Assembly (NCBI RefSeq): GCF_910592395.1
Contig: NC_088314.1
Span: 14,818,001-14,882,000, forward strand
Origin: Lineus longissimus
Taxonomy: Eukaryota; Nemertea; Pilidiophora; Heteronemertea; Lineidae
DNA: 64,000 bases
Reading direction: 5' to 3'
Position numbers and translations under genes: made by a program. The notes under the pieces are model-generated. The model had not been told where the DNA came from. It saw only the letters and a program-made list of their open reading frames with translations, and made no database searches. How positions within the stretch are numbered: the first letter of the stretch is position 1; each line of letters starts with the position of its first letter. This document shows positions 9,037-20,936 of the stretch, one piece after another.

Positions 9037-12000
9037 AGGGGCACTATGCTTCGGACTGCCCTGATAAGAAGGAGAATGCCAGCGGTAGTGGCGCTGGTGC
9101 TAACATGCAAGGAAGGAAACCTAAGAAAGGGTATCTTTGCCTGAGTCCATCAAGACCGGGGTTTGTCAATCACAAGCAGTTTGAACTTCGAGGGTATGTT
9201 GGTGAGATCCCTGTCTTGATGTTGCTGGATACAGGTTGCTCTAATACTCTAGTTAAATCCTGTTTGGTTTCAGACGACTTATATGATGGGAATAGCTTCG
9301 AAGTTCTGTCGGCCAATGGTACGACGGAAAAGGTCCTCACAGCCAAGGTGGTACTGTCTGGTACGCGGGGCAAGAAGGAGTGCATCGTAGGAGTGCTTGA
9401 GCGGTTACCTGTGGATGTCTTGTTGTCTCAGCAGGATTTCGTTGTCATTGGTAATTTAAATGAAGAACCGTTCTCACCTATGTCTCTAGTTTCAGATGCT
9501 CGCGACTTGGATGGTGTTCCAGCTTTTGCCGTGACCACCAGGGCCAGACAGAAAGAACAGGAAGCAGTAGCAGAATGGGAGAGTAGACAGCCACAAGCGA
9601 AGCCAAAGGCTGTTGGAGACTTGGTTCAGGGTAATGTAAAATCAGAGTCACTAGACTCAACTCCCGTTGCAGATTCGGCAGGAGATGTTGAAAGTCCTGA
9701 TGATATTTTGAGCGCCGAGTTCTTGAGTGATGTACAGATAGCGGAGGGGGAGAGTAATGTCCCTGTAGACTTGCCTCATTTAGATATGTGGAGATTGGGC
9801 CCCACAGAGTTAGCCAAGCGGCAAAAAGCTGACGTAAAACTTCAGAAAGTTTTGCAAAAATGTGAGAGGTCGTTGCCGAAGGACTCCATTGGATACTACT
9901 GGAGGGATGGTTTGGCATATCGACGCTCTTTTATGGAAGGCCGCCAACAATACTTTGACCAGTTGTTAGTTCCTCAGGAGTATCGGTTAGATTTGTTAGA
10001 CTTGGCTCATAGTATTCCATTGGCAGGTCATTTAGGTGTAACTAAAACCAAAGGTCGACTGGTTGAGCATTATTTCTGGCCTGGTCTACACAAGGACGTT
10101 GAGAAGTACTGCAGCACTTGTCCCAATTGCCAGAAATGTTCAAGAAAACTGGCCTCTGAAACGGCTCCCTTGGTAAGTGTTCCAGTTGTCGGGCGACCTT
10201 TTTACAAGGTAGCTATCGACATAGTTGGCCCGGTGGAACGCAGCTCAAAAGGCAACAAATACTTGTTGACTCTGGTGGATTATGGCACTAGATTTCCTGA
10301 TGCCATCCCTCTTAAGGACACGACGGCCGCTTGGTAGCGGATGGGTTAATAGAAATGTTTTCCAGATATGGCATACCCGACGAGTTACTCAGCGACCAGG
10401 GTTCCAACTTTGTGAGTGAACTGATGACTCAATTGCTTCCACGGCTTGGGATTAAGAAGATGAAGACCTCGTGTTACCATCCAATGGCAAATGGTTTGGT
10501 GGAACGTTTTCACTCCACTCTAAAAGGTATGTTACGGAAATTTGTTTCTGAAGAACCGAAAGAATGGGACAAGGTTCTTCCGTATCTCATGTTCGCATAC
10601 AGGGAGGTGCCGGAAGAGAGTACCGGGTTCAGTCCTTTCGAGTTGCTGTATGGTCGCGCAGTACGGGGGCCATTAGCGGTTCTAAAGGAAAGCTGGACTG
10701 AGGAGACCCCGCAAGATGAGAACATTGTAGAATATGTTCTGTCTGCGAGGAATCGCCTCGCGGCTATGACAGATTTGGTACATGAAAACGTGACAAAGAG
10801 TCAGAAAAAACAGAAGACCTACTATGATCGTAATGCACGGAAAAAAACTTATGAAGTTGGAGAAGAGGTGCTGGTCATGCTCCCTTCAGCTGCAAGTAAA
10901 TTGAAGTCAACATGGCAGGGACCCTATCCCATTGTGCGAAAGGTTTCTCCTGTTGATTTTGAGGTCGACACTGGGAAACGCAGGAAGAAATTTCGTATAT
11001 TCCATGTGAACCTGCTCAGGAAGTGGAAGGATAGAGACAAGGTTGCATTTTATGCACAGGCGTATATCTTTGGGGAGAGTGAAATTGACGTTGATAATTA
11101 TCTTCCAAAGCAAACGCCCACTCAGACTTGGAAAGACGTCCATATATCTGAAGGCTTGTCTGCTACAGAGAACAAGCAAATTAAGCAACTTGTGATTAAA
11201 TACTCTGCTATTTTTTCAGATGTCCCTTCGGCCACTAATGCCGCAGTCCATGATGTGAAGTTAGTGGAAGGTGCAAGGCCTGTGAGAACCGTTGTCCTGA
11301 ATCTCAGAAGGCTGGTCTGTGGCAACACATCAAAGAGTTGGCGCATGCCCAGATACTGGAGCAAGCAAAGCCTGGCCCTTGGGGTTCTGGTTTGGTGATA
11401 GTTCCCAAAAAGGATGGTAGCATCCGAATGTGTGTTGATTTTAGAGCCTTGAACCGGGTAACTGAGACCGATAGCGGCGGGAACTTACCCCGTATTGAAG
11501 AGTTGATTGAGAAGGTCAGTAGGGCAAAATTCGTTTCAGTAATCGATGTTTGCAAGGGCTATTATGCTATACCCTTGACGGATGCAGCAAAATTGGCTTC
11601 AACTTTTGTGAGTCCGTTTGGTTCATGGTCCTTTAGAGTAATGCCTTTCGCTATGAAAAATGCTCCCATGACCTTCACGAGAATGATGAATGAAGTCTTA
11701 GATGGTACTGAAGACTATGTTGTCGTGTACATTGATGATGTGGCAATATTTTCTGACTCGTTCCCGGATCACTTGAAACATCTTGAGGAGGTTTTCAAGC
11801 GCCTCAAAAAGGCGAATTTGAAAGCAAAGCCTAGCAAGGTGTTCCTTGGGCATGCTTCACAAGATTATTTAGGACATGTTGTTGGTTCAGGGAAGATTGA
11901 ACCGATAAAAGCCAAAGTTGAAGCAATTGCCCTGTTCAAGATCCCAGAGACCAAGAAGGAGATGAGACGATTTTTGGGCATGGCAGGGTACTACCGTAGA

Positions 12001-12531
12001 TTCATCCCTTGTTTTTCAGAGTTAGCAGCCCCCCTGACTGACCTGACAAAGAAAGAGAGGTCCAATAAGGTCCGGTGGTCAGAGGAGTGTGAAACTTCAT
12101 TTCAGAATCTAAAACAAGCTCTGCAGATGCACCCGGTGTTATCACCCCCAAACTACTCTAAACCATTTCTATTGCAGGTTGATGCAAGCGAGCGAGGGTT
12201 GGGCGCGGTGTTGGCACAAGTCGGAGACGATCAGTTGGAACATCCCATCGCCTACTTGAGCAGGAAGCTTCTGGACCGTGAGGCGCATCTTGCGACAATC
12301 GAGAAGGAATGCTTAGGAATAGTGTGGGCTGTAAGGTTGCTACGACCTTACTTACTCGGACATGAGACAATTCTGGAAACGGATCATAACCCCTTAGTTT
12401 GGTTAGACCGGGTCAAGGATTCGAACCAGAAGCTCCTTAGGTGGAGTTTAGCCCTACAAGAGTATGATTTGACCATAGTTCACAAGAAAGGTAAAGATAA
12501 TGTTGCACCGGATTGTTTATCTCGTGTGTGA
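9037..12531 (+). pseudogene. pol: Gmr1 pol: protease, integrase, reverse transcriptase, RNase H (frameshifted)
   Basis: The domains in order are: protease with LLDTGCSNTLV (about 9223); an integrase H2C2 zinc finger (H...H...CSTCPNCQKC, about 10010-10140); the integrase core with D in VAIDIVGPV (about 10213), D in LSDQGSNF (about 10393) and E in LVERFHSTL (about 10503); a GPY/F-like module (WQGPYPIVRKV, about 10915); RT with FVSVIDVCKGYY, and YIDD at about 11728; and RNase H with QVDASERGLGAVLAQ (about 12175) and the TDHNPLVWL block. Single-base shifts occur near 10330 and near 11305, both in the -1 sense. The catalytic residues are all present, so the source copy was active recently. No envelope ORF follows. 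Confidence 0.92.
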
Positions 12532-12665
12532 GTGGATATTTTTCGTGTGGAAGTTGTAGTTTGTCTGTGTTTGAATGTGTGGGTTACGTCATGTTGTGAT
12601 TGATGGACATTTTATTGTTTGCTTTTGGTTAGAAAAACTGTATTTTCATTACAGGTTTTTCTTTT

Positions 12666-12679
12666 AAAGGGGGAAGGAA
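12666..12679 (+). other. Polypurine tract of Gmr1-like element
   Basis: A run of 14 purines (AAAGGGGGAAGGAA) directly abuts the 3' LTR start, the expected place for plus-strand priming. Confidence 0.9.
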
Positions 12680-13566
12680 TGTGATGAATGGCATCACAGG
12701 CCTTTGTGTTAGGCCTGAGTTGTTGGCCTTATTAGTTTTATTTATTCATAATTTGTCTGGTTAGGCTGAATGTGTAACTGGTATTTCAGTCATATTATTA
12801 CATGTTAATTTAGACCTTTGGCTTGAGTGTGTTGAATAGGACTTTGGTAACTTCAGGACGTTGTGTGATTACTCATGGACATAGACTTATATAACTCTTG
12901 GGTTCATTAGTTGGAGCTGGACTGGGTGTGGGCAGTTCCTGGCTGGCCTCTGTAAGGAGAAGTTGTACATCGTACGTGCCGAACTCAATTCCGTTTGACC
13001 AACGTGGTCGTCATTCCTGGTGGAATGTGAACCGGCTGTGTGTCGGAGAGTCGTGGTGTTCTCATCTGTTATTTGCGTCCAGCCGCGGGTTGGAGCGCCT
13101 TGGCATTGCTGCCATCATGTCGGCGAACCGTGAGTTGGCTCTGCGGCCAAGGTGTCGCCAGACCGTTAATTTGTAAACCAGCTACGTGCTTGGTGGCTAC
13201 TGGAGTAGCCTTGGACCGACTGCGTGTCGGGACGGACACTTTTGTGTCGTGTGTTGTCGTGTGGTAACGGGAGAGGAGTTCGGAGAGACGTGTGTTACGT
13301 GTTGGGAGGCCGGTGGTAGGTGAAGGAGCCGTTGTTGGGAATTGACCGCGCCCAGGGAGTGGAGCCGGAGTGGAGGGAGCTTTGGACTTTGGTAATGTGT
13401 AAACAGACTTTTAGTTGTTGGAATTGAGCGGTGAAATGCTAATTTTATAAATATATTTTTCTTGTTCTGGTTAATTTTTAATACATGTAAATAATTATAC
13501 ATTCAGCCGTCTTTTTCTAATTTGTGACCAGGCCCGTGCAATAGCCTAAATCCCCGCTCCGTCACA
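12680..13566 (+). repeat. 3' LTR of Gmr1-like element
   Basis: It has the same TGTGA...TCACA ends as 6706-7582, with about ten substitutions and one 10-bp tandem duplication near 13250. It is followed by the AAAAT duplication and then directly by transposase codon 4. Confidence 0.95.
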
Positions 13567-13571
13567 AAAAT
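13567..13571. repeat. Target-site duplication, right (Gmr1)
   Basis: AAAAT matches 6701-6705. Confidence 0.95.
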
Positions 13572-16500
13572 ATTTTTAGCGATTCCGACGAAACAGATCA
13601 GCCACCTCGGCGTAAGAAGCAAGCCGGGAAACGTATAAGAAAACGCAAAAATCAAGGAAAACGATGTGCTGTGTATGGATGCGGAAATACAAATGAAAAA
13701 AGCACTGACGTTGGTATTCTAACTCCAAGAGTTGGGGTCTTCTCATTTCCAAATCCAACTAAAAACCCGGAGCTCAATGCGGCATGGGCCCGAGTTGTGA
13801 ACTCCACAAGAGCCGACTTCATGTACGGCGAAAACTCTTCGTTCGTGTGTTCCGATCATTTCGAAGACAACGTGACAAACCGCTTCAAAATAAACATGAT
13901 GAGAAAGATGCGACCGGAAAAGAAATTCAATTGGTCACGTACAGACGATGCGATCCCATCTATGTCCAGACTGCCAGCCCGACCAACTCATGGAACGCCT
14001 GCGACTTCCACGTTTTCTCTCCAGTCTCCTGCCGGCGCCACTCCTTCTCCCGGTACAAGTACAGCTACCCAGCATGATTTTACTACGCCGAAACCTGAGC
14101 GAAGCCTCATAGTAAAGAAACGAAGGCAAACAGTAATTTTCTTCCTTTTTTTTGCCGATGTCACCACGTCCATTCAACACCACGCACATCTCCCGTTGCC
14201 ATGGTAATACATGTTATGTCGAGTGAATGTACGCTGTAGGCCTATAGCTGCAGCTCGGACCAGTGTGAGCTGAGCGACTGAAACCAGTTGGGTGTCTATC
14301 ACTTACTGACTTGGAGCCCCACTTCGAATGGTGCATCAGAATTCATGGTCCTCAGCATTTTACACTTGAAGAGAACCCTTTCTATTATGATGTGATGAAT
14401 TACTCTGATGATGCAGTGTCTGGTCATTACTTATGTAATATGCAAGGTACATAGAAGCCCCATCTATTCCATGGTCTAGCTTGATCTCCAGTGATTCAGT
14501 GTCATCTTCACCAACTGTATTGCGGCCAGAGGTATCTTTAAGTATGTTATTGTGTTGCAATATAACACTACCACCATTTTATTTGGTTTTCCAGTTACTA
14601 AAAGAAGCTTCAGAAGAATTTGCTGCCATGGCAGACCCTGAACCTGAGCCTGAGCCTGACATGCCAATGAGCGACTGCACTGATCAGGAGATCATTGAGG
14701 TGAGGTACCAGACCTAACAGACCCCATGCCTATGGGCCTGTCTATGCAACAGTTCTAAATGTACAGGGGAAACATTATTTCGTTGTTCATATTGCTTGTA
14801 TATAATTTGCTATAGGGCCTACTTGAGATGCTTCACACAGGTCGTTAGAGAAGCCAAATCTGTCACAGGTCCTTGTTGGGGGGGGGGGGGGGGGGTCTGT
14901 GAGATGACTCAATTCTGATAATTGTTATCTTTTTGCAGCTTTGTAACAGCATTGATCAGTACTGCCAAGTACGCCTTCGCCCTAACCACCGTTTACGTGC
15001 TGTTCAAGTTACACAGGCGAAAGTAAAAAAAGTATCAAAAAGTAAGTGCATTTTTTTGGTTAAAATTAGATGTACTGGTGTACAATTCAGTAAGGCAAGT
15101 GGGCCTGCTTTTTGCTGGTGGCGCCCTTTGATATTACATTTTCCAAAAAGCATGTATAAGTTCACACCCCAAGGTCATTGTTTAAAACTTTGTACTTGTA
15201 CCACACACACGCATTACTTCTATTCATACAATCATGTACATGTATTTTCAGAGGTGCAAACAGATCAACATCTCAACGATGAAGCTTGAGAAGGTTGCTG
15301 GCTTTGTTTCATCTGTTCGAAACCGATTGCTGTCATCCATTGGTAAGTTGTACAATTAGTCGGGTTAGCAGAATTATAAGGAGTGTTTACTTAAAATTGT
15401 AATTCAGTATAATTACATTGACAAATCCAATGCAATGCAGCATCGGTACACTATAACACTATAACATTTGTAGACATATACATGTATTTGAGTAAATATT
15501 TATATCACAACATACATCTACATACAGACATCTCACTCCCTTTCAAGGAACTCAAACAGATGTGGGAATTGGCCAGCGGTCATCTTGCATCTGCAAGTGC
15601 AATTGCTCTTCTGATCAGCCTGTTGATCTCATCCCAGATGCATCAGATGAGGAAATGTCAGAATCTGATGCATCCCTTGATTATGAGGAAGATCTGCTGG
15701 ATAGAAGCTGGGTGCCAGATATTGATGTCAGCTGCAGCAGTGATGAAGAAAGTGATGAAGAGGACTGGAAACTTGATGATGATCAGAATGAATAAGTTTT
15801 TTACTACTGAGATAACAATGTCCATGAGATGAACACCAGTGAACATGAATTCCGAGTATTAAAGTTAATCTACAAGTTACAATGCATTGGTTACAATGAT
15901 GAACATGTACAAAAAAAAAGTAAGATTTTTTTCATTTTTGGCTAAAAAGTATTCCATATCTATTTACAGAGATGACCCTTCCAAGGCAAAGAAATACCTG
16001 GTGTTTCATTCGAACTTGATGGACCTCTTCAAAATTTGCCCACTTCGTTCCTCGCCAGCTGAGAGACAGCTAAGGAGGATTGGGACATATCTGTCCATTA
16101 AACAAAGGTGTTCCAACAAGGAGTGTACATTTGAAAGGTAAAATATCCATGAAAAGCTACAGACCGTCAATCTGCAAGGGTTATTACATGGCATATTCCA
16201 AGCGTTGAGGACATGACAACTTATTGCGAACACCGCAAGTGCAATCAGCGAAAGGCAGCGTGATTTTTAATTTTATAATTTCTAATTGTAGCCTACATGT
16301 ATCTGCAGCTATAAAATGCATGATTGACAAGTACATGTCACAATTTGTATTCATGTTGAGATTGCTGCACCTTTTTCATTGGGTAACATGTACATTTAAC
16401 AACAAAAATGTTTCCAAAGTTTTTAAAAACAATTATATACTTAGTAGTAAACGTATTTTTTTCAGATTTTGGGAGAGTCAGCCATTCTTGAAGAATGTGC

Positions 16501-18906
16501 CTGCTGGCAACATTCTCCTTTCAAGTGCAATCCTTTTTGCGGGATCAACTGCCGCCAAAATCCTGAAGGTCTTCAGATTTCTTGGCTGTCAAGCGTTTCA
16601 TGCGAACACATTCTATCCGCACCAGAGGCGTTACTAATGGCCAGCTGTAGAGTCTGCATGGAGGGAGAACCAGCAAGAAGTCATAGAACATGTGAAAACA
16701 ACTGGACAGCCTGTAGTTGTTGGAGGAGATGGCAGGTCAGACAGCCCAGGGCACTGTGCCAAGTTTGGGTCCTACTCCCTTTTGGAACTGAACGTCAACA
16801 AGATCCTAGACGTACAGCTAGTTCAGGTTTGTCTAATATATCACACAGTTTATATTTTTGAACCAGTACAAAATGGAGAAGCTTGTAAAATATTGTCTGC
16901 TGCATGTTCAACCAAAATGTACACTATGGGTTCTGATCTTTTCATTTTTTCGCTGCGAATGAATATTTCATGGTATCTACAATTATACATGTATGTATAC
17001 TAGTATCATGGTAATATTGTAGTTGTAATTCTCGATTTTTCAGTCTAATGAGGAAAACGTCAATAACAGTGTAAACTGCGAAAAAGAGGGACTAATTCGG
17101 TGCGTGGCCTTTTTGCAATCAATCGATGTGACCATTGCAAAGATAGTGACAGACCGCCACGTCCAGATAAACAAATGGCTAAGGGAGAATCTGCCGGAAG
17201 CAGATCATTGCTTTGATGTCTGGCATCTCGCTAAGGGTAAGTGTTTCTTCTACATGTGCGTAACATTGTAAAAATGCACCATTTGTGTCGTCAAGGAGTA
17301 TAATTTACACAACAGGCATTGAATGAATTTAAAACCAATAGTAATAAACTTGTCTCTTCAAAAGGGAGGAAACGAAGAATACAGATATATTTTACATTAC
17401 ATAATGTAAATGTGACATTCATTCAGTTTTCCTGTCAGCCAAATTTTTGCAACAATTTTTATGATACATTATTTTATCAAGGTCTCAAGAAAAAGATCCT
17501 CAAGGCGGCCAAGGAAAAGGATTGTGAAGTTCTTGCCCTCTGGTGCAAGTAGATAGTGCATCATCTGTACTACTGTGCAGCATCAACCCCGGATGGAGAC
17601 AAGGATGTCATTCTTGTAAAATGGTTGTCTCTTGAGAACCACCTCCACAAAAAGCACAGAGGACATAGCAAGTTATATCTAAAGTGTGGGCATGGCAGGT
17701 TGAAGAAGAGAGACAAGAAAAAGAAATGGCCTGTACCAGGTAGGGCATGTATCCAATTATTTTCAAATACAGCAAAATAAATTACACATAAAACCCAATA
17801 TGCATACATGTACTCGTGACAAATTACTTTGTTGGGTCATCTTATGAGCTAAATGTACATGTATGTATTTCACACACTTGAATGTAATCACACTAAAGTA
17901 AAACATGGTACATACATTGTACATTATTGTAGTACTAATAACATGAAAAATGTTATATTGTTTCAGGATCAAAGGCATCAGTGAAGGTCTCCAACCTGAT
18001 TGACAATCAGTACTTCAAGCCAGCTGTGAAAAAGATGTCAACTGGAGAGCAAACATCAAGCTTGGAAGCTTATCATAGCCTCCTCCTACATTTCGCTCCG
18101 AAAATGATCGCGTTCAGCTACAAGGCAATGCGTGCCAGGTAGTAATTTTATAATGAATAATATTTCAGAGTTCAACATGGATGTATTCCTAGATTATCAT
18201 TGCTGGTAGTGTAATCACAGAAAGTACATATTTTTGACACATTAATGTATTACATGCACATTACATGCAGATGACAGTTACCATGGAGATGTGTGACAAA
18301 TCCAGTATGTCGATGTTCATTTTTCAGACTCCTCCTGGCAGCTCTCCACTACAATGAAAATGGTGACAAGGAACAGGCAAAAACAGAGGATGGTCAGCTG
18401 AGATGGTCCATTCCATTCATAAAGTCAAAAAAGGGGATATTCAATCCGTCCAATCAAGACTGACACTACATATGGTAGGAATTGAAACAATACATGAACT
18501 TAAAATATAGCTGGTGCATTGTAAGTCTGAATTATGGTTTCCCTGTCTATACGAAAGAAGAATAGATACAGTTACCTTCTAAATACATTTATTATTTCAA
18601 TCCCTTTCCATTGTGATGTAGCAAACATGTATTACAATCAAACTGAAATTCCATTTTCAGTTTATGCAGCCTCGTTGATGACGGAAGTCTGCCGAAGGTG
18701 CACTGAGAATATCCTACCAGAAGAAGAAGAGATGAGCCTTCCTATGCCACTGGCCAGTGCATATGAGCACCCTGATGAGGCTGCAGCTGTTAAAAGCTAC
18801 AACGAACAGCACAAGCGCTACGCAACTGTAACTGCAACACAGTTCAAGAAAGCAGCTAAGCCAAAATCCACAAGGAAGAAATAAGATTGCACTGTAAATC
18901 AATTGT

Positions 18907-20496
18907 CTATTCTCCAATCGCAGGATATTTAAAACTGACATTGTCACCAACGGCCCAAAATTTCAAACGAATCTTTTCAAGCACACATGCGGGCAAAGGC
19001 ACACGATTCTTCTTTCCAAGGATGCCCCAACACCATCTCACGAATTGTCGATATGCGATGTAACGATATTTCCTGGAAATAGGAATTGTATTGTTCATGT
19101 AATACAATGACATCAGTGAAAAACCTATTAAATCGTATCTGATGAACCATAGTTTTCAAGCAACACAGGGTTCTTAATGTTGAAATGAATCTGAATCTGA
19201 AAGTTTTTAAGAATAAACCCCATTGCATAATAACAATGACAATGTACATGCACCAGGTAGTGTTTAGTTTTTAACACATCAATATTCAAAATGCTTTTTG
19301 ACAGTAACATACAAGCTGTGGTTGATATTCATACACTGCATTGTTATTTACCTGGGCTTTTGGCATTTCTGTTAGGATAAAATGGTTGTACATGTAAATA
19401 AAAATGACAGATATAAAGTACTACATTCTCATTTGTTTCGCCTTCTACTCTGGTCCGATACTGCTGCCTATAGTGAGAGTAGGCAGTTCGCAAAACCCAG
19501 ACATCCAAGCAATTCGACTGGAATCCAGGATGTTTCGGTGATGCAGGTTATGTTTCCAACATGGTCCCTGTTAAACTCCTCGATAGTGTCTTGCACTGGA
19601 CCCTTTTCTGTGCAGCAAGCATTTTCCTCGGGTGTGTCCTGCACCTCGCACCTGCCTCCACATTTACACCTGGAAGAGAAACAGGCAATTTATAACACTA
19701 ACAGACCTGTTTTTGTGCGACACGATATCCATACATGTAGGGTTGTACTGGGAGGCCTACACTAGCTGCCGATCAACTAAGTTTGGGAAAATATTCATAC
19801 AACAATGTTCCATGAGCATGCATGGTCCACATGGTCCAGTCCAGGGCCTGGAGTGACCGACTGAAACAACCAGTGCAGAATGATTGACTCATAATTGAGT
19901 ACAACGAAAAAACCGATTCATCCATAATTATCCATTAAAAAAAGACGGGAAATCAATCATGTTTGCGTCCCAACCGACATTTAGGACCCATTTTTACAAA
20001 GGCCCTAGATTAGTTCTTAGAAAGAAAAACATAGATCGTCAATCTACGTCCGGAAAACGATTTTCGGACAAAAAAGTAAACAACCAACTGGTAAACTTCG
20101 AAAATCTACTTCAAGTAGTCAAGAATACCAACTGAAAACTAGGCAGACACCGAAAGACGTTTGAATTGTCAACGGCAGCAATCACTGGGCACTTTTAAAG
20201 ACCAGAGATAGTCAGAAAATTCAGCAAATCTCCAACATAGCTTACCACTTGTCCGAATCCTCCATTCGCAAACGCCAAAATTCTTCCTGATCATAATCGG
20301 AGACCTCCCCATCATCACTCCCGGATTCCTCGCCTGAATCTTCTTCGACCGGCTCAAATTGATATCCAAGGATGACCCCATGAATTCCTGCACCTTCCTC
20401 ATTATCAGATGAAGCAAATGACGAAGCATCCGAACTATAATTGCTAATTGAATCTACGATGTCGCTGGAAGATTCGCTTGGAAATAACTTGCTCAC
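18907..20496 (-). pseudogene. P2X7-ballast-like zinc-binding domain gene, copy 2 (three exons)
   Basis: Exon 1 (20496-20246) starts MSKLFPSESS and is acidic and serine-rich with a GYQFEP motif; it ends at GTAAGC. Exon 2 (19669 to about 19414) begins after CAG with CKCGGRC, has ACC, then CIT, and after a one-base shift near 19535 NCLDVWVLRTAYSHYRQQY. Exon 3 (19072-18907) encodes KYRYIAYRQFVRWCWG, VPLPACVLEKIR and stops at 18907. The CxCGxxC...CC...HPGF...C...AYRQF...LPxC order is that of the P2X7 ballast domain; no channel segments are present. It converges on the Kolobok-like transposase with 22 bp between stop codons. The first ten codons lie inside a block shared with the second U2 unit. 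Either it is element cargo, like copy 1, or a neighbouring host gene. Confidence 0.72.
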
Positions 20497-20856
20497 CGCC
20501 TCGATTGGCTTGTGTCGTTCCGCGCCGTGTTTGCGACCTACATTCAGACGCCCTAATCGGACGGACTCACCTCGAACTCACAGGGCCCGCGAAGCCAGTC
20601 ACATGCCCAGAACAGCTTGGCCACCGCGGGACGAGGCGCGTCCTTCGACTTTCTAAGGAACTACTGTACTGGGGGGGGACACTCCTCGCTCCACGGACAA
20701 TTTGCCTTGTCGATTCCCGAGGACACTGGCACCTGCAACGTCGTCTGCTGCCATCTGGCGTTGACCAAATCAACTACGTCACACGCAGCCGAAACGTCAC
20801 GGCTTGGACAATTCACGCCGTTTGCAACATGTAGAATTTTCGAAGCCGACGCCGGC
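20466..20856 (+). promoter_or_regulatory. U2 snRNA upstream (promoter) block, unit A
   Basis: About 390 bp immediately before the U2 start are nearly identical to 30673-31062 (about five substitutions and one G-run length difference by eye). Similarity stops abruptly on the left. Proximal and distal sequence elements of snRNA promoters are expected here, but I could not pin them down from one sequence. The opposite strand contains the first codons of the P2X7-like gene, so the block may be a divergent promoter. Confidence 0.7.
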
Positions 20857-20879
20857 ATCGCTTCTCGGCCTATTGGCTA
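20857..20879 (+). ncRNA. RNU2: U2 snRNA gene A, 5' fragment
   Basis: ATCGCTTCTCGGCC starts the 5' end of U2, and the fragment follows U2 to about nucleotide 23 (one T-to-A change). The gene is then broken by the Tx1-clade LINE. It continues at 29984, about 9.1 kb away. Confidence 0.85.
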
Positions 20880-20936
20880 CGTATCAATAGTGTCGGTTGC
20901 TGCGAGAAAGTATCAGTTACCCAGAGAAGATTCAAG

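Larger units (their letters stand above)
6706..13566 (+). mobile_element. Complete Gmr1-like Ty3/gypsy retrotransposon
   Basis: The 6,861-bp element has two LTRs (877 and 887 bp), a primer binding site, gag, pol and a polypurine tract, with AAAAT duplications. Pol runs protease, integrase, RT, RNase H. This order, with integrase before RT, defines the Gmr1 group of Ty3/gypsy elements and resembles Ty1/copia. The LTRs differ by roughly ten substitutions and one 10-bp tandem duplication (extra GTGTTGTCGT-type unit near 13250), about 1.1 percent, so the insertion is fairly young. Coding is broken by four one-base shifts, all in the same (-1) sense. Confidence 0.95.
6290..18884 (+). mobile_element. 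Kolobok-like DNA transposon (left end to end of transposase), interrupted by Gmr1
   Basis: The left end is placed just after TTAA 6286-6289, where the gypsy RT frame ends, with AGAGATACC as the first bases. A leader of about 400 bp, including a CACCACCGGTGGTG palindrome at 6481-6494, leads to the transposase ATG at 6697. A complete Gmr1 retrotransposon occupies 6706-13571 counting one target duplication. The right terminal inverted repeat was not found. The element may extend through the convergent P2X7-like gene to about 20.5 kb, but the U2 promoter block begins there, so the right end is probably lost by rearrangement. Confidence 0.55.
6697..18884 (+). pseudogene. THAP-domain Kolobok-like transposase, about 12 exons, interrupted
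   Basis: This is a DNA transposase, nuclear, with a DNA-binding THAP finger. The first codons (6697-6705) are separated from the rest by Gmr1; 13572 continues in the same frame. The THAP finger (CAVYGC ... CSDH) lies at about 13665-13860. Further exons with AG/GT borders: 14596-14699, 14938-15041, 15252-15341, about 15548-15795, 15970-16138, 16466-16828, 17043-17234, 17482-17739, 17968-18139, 18328-18474 and 18659-18884. Candidate catalytic acids are D in GGDGRSDS (about 16728), D in VTDRHVQI (about 17152) and E in SLEAYHS (about 18065). In-frame stops near 16633 (TAA) and 17550 (TAG) and a shift near 18460 disable it. The family name is inferred from THAP plus TTAA plus these motifs. Confidence 0.7.

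Noticed and set aside
14873-14897. G-run of about 20 bases in a transposase intron as a regulatory element
   Set aside because: It is a simple homopolymer in an intron; length is likely unreliable and no function can be supported.
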